A stretch of DNA of 64,000 nt from Aspidiotus rigidus. Taxonomy: Eukaryota > Arthropoda > Insecta > Hemiptera > Diaspididae. Numbering within the stretch: the first letter of the stretch is position 1; the number at the start of each line of letters is the position of its first letter. The position numbers and the translations under genes were made by a program. The stretch lies in NCBI GenBank assembly GCA_035079385.1, contig JAVHKY010000029.1:4836001-4900000 (forward strand). Reading direction: 5' to 3'. The notes under the pieces are model-generated. The model worked only from the letters and a program-made list of their open reading frames with translations, was not told where the DNA came from and ran no database searches. Positions 57,501 to 64,000 of this stretch are shown here, one piece after another.

Positions 57501-60283
57501 CAATCTTCTTTCATGGTATCTAGGTCGACTGAATCGATTATAGGACAAGATCTTAGTAACTTCATGGTTTCCTCGATCAACTTCTTACGATCTTCTGACG
57601 GACCCGAGGGAGCTGAAATGAATGATGGCATTCATAATTTCCACCCTTGGAATATATTCTAGAATAATACTTCGTACTTACCTTTTTTAAGGGGAGTTAT
57701 TAACACCATATTCCACGATCGTTCGAAACACGATAAATCCAAAGTATGAGATAGATTGGTCAAGCTCGGTAATATTTCCATCAAGTCTTTTACCTAGTTT
57801 TCATTCGTTACATTAGTCCTAATATCAGTTCGAGTCTCAGAAATTTATCCTTGTAAGAAATCTTACCATTTCGTGAAGGCACATTTCCATCAGAATATTA
57901 TTCCATACAACACTCGATGTGATACCGAAATATTGACAGATGCGAGCGGCCAAGCGAAAAGCGGTCTTATTTTTCAAAGCTAATACGCACTTGACAACTT
58001 CTAATTTATTGCACGAAGTGAACGATTCCATTGTGTACGTCAACCCGAGTATTTCCAACTCAGTTACGAACTCTAGTCTACTCATATAATCCCTGAAGAC
58101 GAGAAGATATAGGTTAGAAAAACCTTTATTGAATTGATTTGTCAAGACAAAGGAATACCTTAATTTTTCGATGGTGCTCCCTATAACTTGTTCCAGAACA
58201 TCTTTGCCCGTGACAGAGAACAGGCATCGCAAAGCTCGAATACGAACATATGTCGGCTTCGAGTCGTCGGTATTCTGATCAAAGACAATTTTCACTAGAT
58301 ACGGACCCAATGTTCGTAAATCTCCTTCCACGATGTAACACGCCCTAGATTTTGATACCTCATAGTACATATGTGCGTAGATGTTAGATATATTAGATAC
58401 AATTTATTCCCATGATTTACTTGAGGAAATTTTCACGATCGGTGGTTGAAAATGGATCTTGAAGAAGGTCGTCATCCTGTAATCTATGAGGACATTCGCT
58501 GTACGAAACGTTTACCATGAAGTTTTCTGGTAACAGCCACTCTTCCAGCAAGTCCAGTTTGATTTTGTTCAGATTTTGTCGGTGGAGTTTACCTATCTCT
58601 TCGGCCGCTTTATTTATATCTACAATGATATAATAAAGAAATAAGTAAGGAGCTAAAATTTTTATGGAGAGTTGGTTGATAGGTGAAAACTCGCCTGGGA
58701 ATAAAAGTATATTGCCGGAATTTCGTTCTAATATGATAGGGTCGTTGTACAGAGCCTTTATTAATTCCACGGGCTTCAGCACCAGTTGCAAATATTGTGG
58801 TTTGCCGAGTTCGTGAACGTAGAGAACATGCGTTGTAGATATAGTTAAATATTTTGAATAGCACTACATTGACAGAAGAGCACAGACAAGTTACTGATTA
58901 GCGAGTTTATGATCTAATATCCAGCGCAACCAATGTACTCACTTTATTAAAACCAGCAGTTGCTTTCTCTGATGGCTCCGTCTCTAGCCACTTCTTAGCT
59001 TGCACGAAACATAGTTTAGCTGCCATCAACTGGTCAGCACCTGATTTGACCAAGATGGTATTTTGATAGAAAAACAACATCCCAGAAATAATAATTATTA
59101 ATCCCTATAATTGCCTTACCAGGAGGTAAATGGTTCATAACATAGTACAGAGAAGCGGATGCCATTTCCAAACTGTCGATGTTATCGATGCACGTTCGCA
59201 CATCGGCTAGTAATTTTTGATGTCGAGAGTGGATGCACCATTTTACTTCCGAATTTTCCGTTAGAGTTTGTTCGGATGTCTGAAAAAAGATGAATAGTAC
59301 ATTTCTGTCTTAAATTTAAGAGGAGAAAATTAAAGGGGGTCGTACCATTTGATGAACAGCGAACGAACATAGAGTATTTTTGTCCAATTCCAGCGCATCC
59401 AATACAGTAAACCATTTAGAATAAGTGCGGATGGTCAGTTCTGGTGCTATAAAAACAAAAATTGAAAGGTGATAATCGGTACTCGATTCAGTTGAATCAT
59501 AAATTAGTCCGTGACGCGCAACTAACTGATTATTTTCCAGGGATCGCTATTCGATTTCGTCCATTTCGAAAATATTAATCTGAACGGTAATCGATGCTCG
59601 GAAATGGGAGGTAGGGGCTGGGTATTCTGATGCAGTTGGCACCAATGTTCTTTCTCGTAGTCTTGAGGTTTTCTGGAAGAAAATAATGTATTAATGCCTA
59701 ACAGAATAATTGATAGATCCGTCGAATTATAGTCAATAGAATATTTACGCTATTCTATGGTACGTTGATAAGAATAAGAAAACGTGACGATAGGTGCTGA
59801 ATATCGCGTTAGAGGGTCGAAAGATGTTCTCCTCCATCAGCGTTAGTAACACCAAATATACTTCGTAGTAATAGTAGTTTATCTGAAACAGTCAATCAAG
59901 GCCCTCGTAAGTATTTTCTCGTTTCGATACGATGTAGGCTGCGTTTATTTGAACGTACAGAATCCCAAATACTGTTGGAAATTAATTCTGAAAGTTCTTG
60001 ACGATTTTCAATGAGGCTTATGATCTCCAGACATTTATTCAGTAAGCATTTCTGCGTATTTTTCATAATGATTTCTGTAAATAGAAAGAAAATTCGTGAT
60101 AATGACAGGCGCGTACAGAAATTTCCTATGAGGCATTATCCTCCTTAGCCCTTCTTTTCGGCGTGCGCCTACCTCATGAGCTTGAATCATAAGTACAACG
60201 AAGATTAATGGACAACGTTTTGCAATGTGGTAGGCTGTAGAGTGTAGACTATCAATAATTTGGAAGAATAGTCCTGAAGGCTC
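57446..60283 (-). CDS. KNTC1: KNTC1/Rod C-terminal part (RZZ kinetochore complex)
   Basis: Probable C-terminal third of Rod, the large subunit of the Rod-ZW10-Zwilch complex that holds Spindly, dynein and Mad1 at kinetochores. Exons run from about 60273 down to 57446. 60074-59959, 59882-59749, 59672-59527 and 59446-59346 chain in phase, followed by 59280 on. Helical sequence with family-like pieces: HRLPFRLIFSKWTKSNSDPW, ASASLYYVMNHLPPGADQL, HVLYVHELGKPQYLQLVLKP, VELIKALYNDPIILERNSG, INKAAEEIGKLHRQNLNKIK and LDLLEEWLLP. The most upstream exon (60283-60173, FFQIIDSLHSTAYHIAKRCP) does not join the next one in phase by simple GT-AG splicing, so an extra exon or a defect is possible. The 5' part of the gene lies beyond the LTR element. 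Confidence 0.6.
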
Positions 60284-60354
60284 CTACTCCACTTTTGATT
60301 TTGTTCGTTAATGACCAAGTCTCCTTTGAATAGGTCGAGTTCCAAGGTTAATAT

Positions 60355-60736
60355 TGTGGCGTTCTGCTATAATAGCAGACACCGCAAGGAAGCGTACTTA
60401 TCGCTTAACTACTTCGCCGAATACGCTTGAACAACCTAGAACGTGCTCGATTGATTGTAAGGGCTCTTGCATAACCTGTTTGCCGTTCTAGAAGAAATCT
60501 CGAGAATTCCGGAAATAAGGGTGAGACTATAAATAGCCGGCAGCAACCCGATAAAGCGATTCAGTTGTAATCTTAAAAGCGATAGTTAACGTGTTCTCGT
60601 TCTTTAACGCGATTGTGTTACAGTTTAACGGTGTTTAGAAGTGTTGTACTTGCGGTACCAGTAATAAAGCTCGGTTTTCGTAATTGTTCTTTATTATTGG
60701 CGTCAAGAGATATTCAGTGACTGGTAGAACGTCACA
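60355..60736 (+). repeat. 5' LTR
   Basis: 382 bp by TG...CA ends and the PBS position. The right boundary depends on that convention. Confidence 0.85.
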
Positions 60737-60800
60737 ACTGGTGTCAGAAGTGGGATTGCGTAAGCCTACTTTCTGCGTTTGAAACTGGTGGTGATTCAAG

Positions 60801-63800
60801 ATGGTGAAGAAGAAGTTTCATGAACTTACTCGGGATCAACTCCGCGAGGAACTCCGGAATCGTAACCTCTCTGTTAGCGGAACCAAAAATGAATTAGCCG
60901 ATCGTCTGGAAAAAGCATTCGAAGACTCGGGTTTGGACGTGGCCAATTTTGAATTTGAGGTTGACGAGGCTACTGGAAACCTTGGGACTGGTACGCCAAC
61001 AAAGCAGTCTCCAGCCATAGATTTGAGTGCAATGCTGCAAATGTTGACCGATACAATGGCTAAAAATTCAGAAGATCTGAAGACTGGGTTTACTGCAATG
61101 GAGGAGAAATTTGAACGGAACAAGAACGCAGTGGAGGAGAAACTCGAACGGAACAAGAACGCAGTGGAGGAGAAACTCGAACGGAACAAGAACGCGATGG
61201 AGGAGAAGCTCGAACGGAATAAGGCAGAAATCTTTGATGGGCTCAGAGAGACTATCGATGTTGAGGTTAAACGCCAAATTGAACCAATCCAACATCAGGT
61301 TGAGGGAATCCAACAGGAATTTGGGCAACAATGGAAAATTATAGAGGAACGACTTCAAAGACTGGAAGGAAATCCAACAGTAAGCATGGTTGTGGATCCG
61401 CCAGGCGTTACTTTTTTCAGTTCTGGACCTAATGAAGGAAACATACCAGTTACGGAACCATCAAAGGCCAAAGTCAAAATACCAACATTTGATGGCGAGA
61501 TCTCTTGGGAACTGTATAAATCACAGTTTGAAATTGCAGCTCAACTCAATGGATGGGATGACAAAGCCAAGGCTGGTAATTTGATTGTCAGCTTGAGAGG
61601 AGCTGCACTACAGCTGCTGTCCAACATTGCTGAGGGTGATAAGAAGAATTACCAGAAGTTGGTTGAGGTCCTTGAACAACGCTTTGGTCAAGCTCACTTG
61701 GCTCCCATCAGGAGAAGAGAACTGAAATACCGTCGACAGAACCATGGAGAAAGTCTTCAAGCGTTTTCAAGTGAAATCCTAAAATTAACTCACCAAGCTT
61801 ACCCAGAAGCTACTATGTCAGCCATTGAACAAACTGCGCTTGAGGCATTCATTGATGGAATATTTGACTGGGAGGTTCAGAGTCAAGTTCGCATTGCGCG
61901 TTGCAAAACCTTGAAAGAAGCATTATCCTTTGCCCTGGAAGTAGAAGCTGCAAGAAAGGCGTCTTGTAGACGAGGTTCCACAAATTTGAAGCAAACAAAG
62001 GTCAGACCAACTGGAGACAAACGTCGATGCTACCACTGTGATGAAGAGGGTCACATCAAGCTCAGTTGCCCTAAGTGGAGATCACTGCAAGGTGGAAAAC
62101 TCGAACCTGGAGTTGCCAGGGGCCAACCAACTCTAGGGCCAAGGAGAAGGGCCCAAGAAATAAGAATTTCCAAAATGCGTACTTCAGGTGAGAACGTTTA
62201 TGTATCGGGATGGAATGATAGTATTGGACGCAATATAGACATGTGCATGGACTGCGCTGCTACTGGTTCAGTTATCAAGACACAATTGGTCAAGGACATC
62301 CCAGGCTTATCCATTAATTGGAGAGAAAAATACCGCCTCAGGACTGCCATGGGTGAACAAGCTTGGACCAAGGGCACTGTTGAGCTATCTATCAAGATTT
62401 CCTCAATGGTAATAACTGGAAAATTCATCCTTGCTGATATCGAAGATGACTGTATTCTGGGGCTGGATTTAATGCGAAAGTATGGGTTGATTATTGATCT
62501 GAAACATGACCTTTTAAGAAGTCCCTGTGGAGATATACCACTTTATGAGTTGGAAGCCAAGGATTGTCTCCTCCAGACCAAAGTTGAAGAAGAACTAAGC
62601 ACTGTAGTCAATGACGTGAAGAAAGAAGTCTCAGTGAAATCCATACAACTAGGTTCCAATGTGGATATGAGAAATGCTCAACAACAGGATAAAGATATTT
62701 CGGTCATCTTAGCCTGGAAGGAGAAAGGTGAACGACCAGTCTGGCAGGATATCAGCTCGCAGTCGGTAAATTTAAAGATTTTATGGTCACAATGGGACTC
62801 GCTTCAAGTAGAAAATGGAATTGTTTACCGGATCTGGGAAACAACAGATGGCAGATCAGACCGGCGTCAACTACTGATACCTGAAGCACTTGTTCCGGAT
62901 GTCTTGAAGAGTGTTCATGATGACGCATCTGGTAGTCATCTTGGAATAACAAAAACATTGGCCAAGATTCGGGAACGGTTTTACTGGCCAGCCTGTAGAA
63001 GTGATATAGAGGATTGGATTCAATGTTGCAGAACATGTAATGCCAGTAAGGGGCCCAATACTAGGGGCCGAGCTAAGATGCAAATCTACAATGTGGGATA
63101 CCCTTTTGAACGGATTGCGGCAGATATCTCAGGACCATTTCCAGAAACTGACCAAGGTAATCGTTATATTCTAGTAGTAGGAGATTACTTCAGCAAATGG
63201 ATGGATGCTTACCCACTGCCAAATTGTGAAGCCGTCACTGTTGCAACAGCGCTGGTGGAAAACTGGATTTCAAGGTTTGGAGTACCTCTGGAGTTACACT
63301 CAGACCAGGGAAGAAACTTTGAATCCCAGGTATTTGGAGAAGTGGCTAAGCTGATGGGATTGAGGAAAACTCGTACAACACCACTCCACCCACAATCTGA
63401 TGGTATGGTCGAGAGGTTCAACAAAACAATAGACCAATTCCTATCCAAAGTAATTGATAGTGACCAGCGGAATTGGGACAAGCTACTTCCATTGTTCCTG
63501 CTAGCCTATCGGTCTTCAATCCATGAGAGCACCAAGGAAACACCTGCAAAAATCATTTTTGGAAGAGAACTTCGATTACCGTGTGATTTAGAGCTGGGCA
63601 CCCCTCCTCAGCCACCTCAAGAAGTCAAGCCATTCACACAAGAACTGAAGAACCGACTTAAGCAGGTACATGAGCTGGTCAGGGAAAATTTAGAAGTTGC
63701 TAGCGACCGGATGAAGGCACGCTATGACATCTGTGCAGATGAAACCAAGTTTGAACCTCAGGATAGGGTGTGGTTCTACAACCCACAGAGAAAGAAAGGG

Positions 63801-63962
63801 AAGAACCCAAAATTACAGTGCAATTGGGAAGGACCTTGGACAGTCGTGAAGAGAATCAACGATGTCATCTATCGCATCCAACAGGACAGAAAGTTCAAAG
63901 TAGTCCACCGAAATAGACTAGCTGTATGGAGTCCGGCGTTTGAACGGGACGTTCAAAACTGA
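60801..63962 (+). CDS. Gag-protease-integrase polyprotein lacking RT and RNase H
   Basis: 1053 codons, no break. A SAP domain comes first (residues about 5-40: LTRDQLREELRNRNLSVSG, TKNELADRLEKAF). Four 11-residue repeats follow (VEEKLERNKNA, about 100-142), a hendecad coiled coil. The capsid-like Gag region starts at IPTFDGEISWELYKSQFE and ends near ALEVEAARKAS. Next is one CCHC knuckle (CYHCDEEGHIKLSC) and a retropepsin-like domain whose active site reads MDCAATGS in place of the usual DTGA/S, though ILGLDLM is kept. The protein then passes from about residue 600 directly to the RNase H-integrase linker and integrase: H-H-C-C (HDDASGSHLG, CCRTCNA), core (ADISGPF, HSDQGRNF, DGMVERFNKT). RT and RNase H are absent. 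Confidence 0.93.
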   Translation: MVKKKFHELTRDQLREELRNRNLSVSGTKNELADRLEKAFEDSGLDVANFEFEVDEATGNLGTGTPTKQSPAIDLSAMLQMLTDTMAKNSEDLKTGFTAMEEKFERNKNAVEEKLERNKNAVEEKLERNKNAMEEKLERNKAEIFDGLRETIDVEVKRQIEPIQHQVEGIQQEFGQQWKIIEERLQRLEGNPTVSMVVDPPGVTFFSSGPNEGNIPVTEPSKAKVKIPTFDGEISWELYKSQFEIAAQLNGWDDKAKAGNLIVSLRGAALQLLSNIAEGDKKNYQKLVEVLEQRFGQAHLAPIRRRELKYRRQNHGESLQAFSSEILKLTHQAYPEATMSAIEQTALEAFIDGIFDWEVQSQVRIARCKTLKEALSFALEVEAARKASCRRGSTNLKQTKVRPTGDKRRCYHCDEEGHIKLSCPKWRSLQGGKLEPGVARGQPTLGPRRRAQEIRISKMRTSGENVYVSGWNDSIGRNIDMCMDCAATGSVIKTQLVKDIPGLSINWREKYRLRTAMGEQAWTKGTVELSIKISSMVITGKFILADIEDDCILGLDLMRKYGLIIDLKHDLLRSPCGDIPLYELEAKDCLLQTKVEEELSTVVNDVKKEVSVKSIQLGSNVDMRNAQQQDKDISVILAWKEKGERPVWQDISSQSVNLKILWSQWDSLQVENGIVYRIWETTDGRSDRRQLLIPEALVPDVLKSVHDDASGSHLGITKTLAKIRERFYWPACRSDIEDWIQCCRTCNASKGPNTRGRAKMQIYNVGYPFERIAADISGPFPETDQGNRYILVVGDYFSKWMDAYPLPNCEAVTVATALVENWISRFGVPLELHSDQGRNFESQVFGEVAKLMGLRKTRTTPLHPQSDGMVERFNKTIDQFLSKVIDSDQRNWDKLLPLFLLAYRSSIHESTKETPAKIIFGRELRLPCDLELGTPPQPPQEVKPFTQELKNRLKQVHELVRENLEVASDRMKARYDICADETKFEPQDRVWFYNPQRKKGKNPKLQCNWEGPWTVVKRINDVIYRIQQDRKFKVVHRNRLAVWSPAFERDVQN
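61101..61232 (+). repeat. 33-bp tandem repeat inside gag
   Basis: Four units, nearly identical, encoding MEEKFERNKNA / VEEKLERNKNA (x2) / MEEKLERNKAE. The low divergence suggests recent replication slippage. Confidence 0.9.
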
Positions 63963-63973
63963 GGAGGGGAAAG

Positions 63974-64000
63974 TGTGGCGTTCTGCTATAATAGCAGACA
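63974..64000 (+). repeat. Start of 3' LTR
   Basis: 27 bases identical to 60355-60381; continues past the window. Confidence 0.9.

Larger units (their letters stand above)
60355..64000 (+). mobile_element. Ty3-type LTR retrotransposon without RT/RNase H (3' LTR cut by window end)
   Basis: The 5' LTR (60355-60736, TGTGGC to GTCACA) has a TATAAATAG box near 60529 and AATAAA near 60664. After it comes TGGTGTCAGAAGTGGGATT (60739), which looks complementary to a tRNA-Leu 3' end. The single ORF is followed by a polypurine tract (GAGGAGGGGAAAG) and the start of the 3' LTR at 63974, whose 27 visible bases match the 5' LTR exactly. The element lies just upstream of a KNTC1 exon in opposite orientation, presumably inside that gene's intron. 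Confidence 0.9.

Overview
The window is eukaryotic nuclear DNA and almost certainly insect. Genes are split by many short GT-AG introns (mostly 50-100 bp), the base composition is AT-rich, and the genes are animal ones: CLCC1, an RFX-type factor, HCCS, a multi-Tudor protein, DCAF15, SCOT, RpL21, PET100 and KNTC1/Rod. The mix of Ty3, BEL/Pao, Penelope-like, hAT-like and CACTA-like elements fits an insect. A hemipteran such as a scale insect is a guess that the sequence does not prove.

Layout. 0-15.5 kb is gene-dense: CLCC1 (-, cut by the window start), an RFX-domain gene (+), HCCS (-), a doubtful small ORF (+) and a ten-exon Tudor gene (-). 15.9-45 kb is a repeat-rich block with almost no host genes. 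It holds nested hAT-like elements, a CACTA-like palindromic MITE, a 45-bp minisatellite family in both orientations, duplicated palindromic modules, a Penelope-like endonuclease fragment, a BEL/Pao relic, a complete but gag-less Ty3 LTR element (28.9-32.0 kb), a broken host-like gene (32.6-33.3 kb) and a nested inverted-repeat region (36.3-38.35 kb). 45-60.3 kb is gene-rich again: DCAF15 (+), some doubtful exons, SCOT/OXCT1 (+), RpL21 (-), PET100 (+) and the C-terminal part of a KNTC1/Rod gene (-). At 60.36 kb a second Ty3-type LTR element (+) starts and runs past the window end. It has gag, protease and integrase in one frame but no reverse transcriptase or RNase H.

For the RFX gene, HCCS, the Tudor gene, SCOT and RpL21 I derived exon models by hand; all exon phases close and the totals are whole numbers of codons (597, 264, 1034 and 523 residues for the first four). 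The genes are not an operon. Thematically, HCCS, SCOT and PET100 are mitochondrial, DCAF15 is a ubiquitin-ligase receptor, KNTC1/Rod is a kinetochore protein, and the Tudor protein belongs to the family that serves the germline piRNA pathway.

The strongest discoveries are the target-site duplications that prove separate insertions: GAGGT around the gag-less LTR element, ACGCTAAC around the 2.1-kb hAT-like element, CTTTCGGC around a MITE nested in it, TAA around the CACTA-like palindrome, and ATTGGTGAC around a 374-bp MITE. Also notable are the reciprocal domain losses of the two LTR elements and the very large hairpin-forming repeats.
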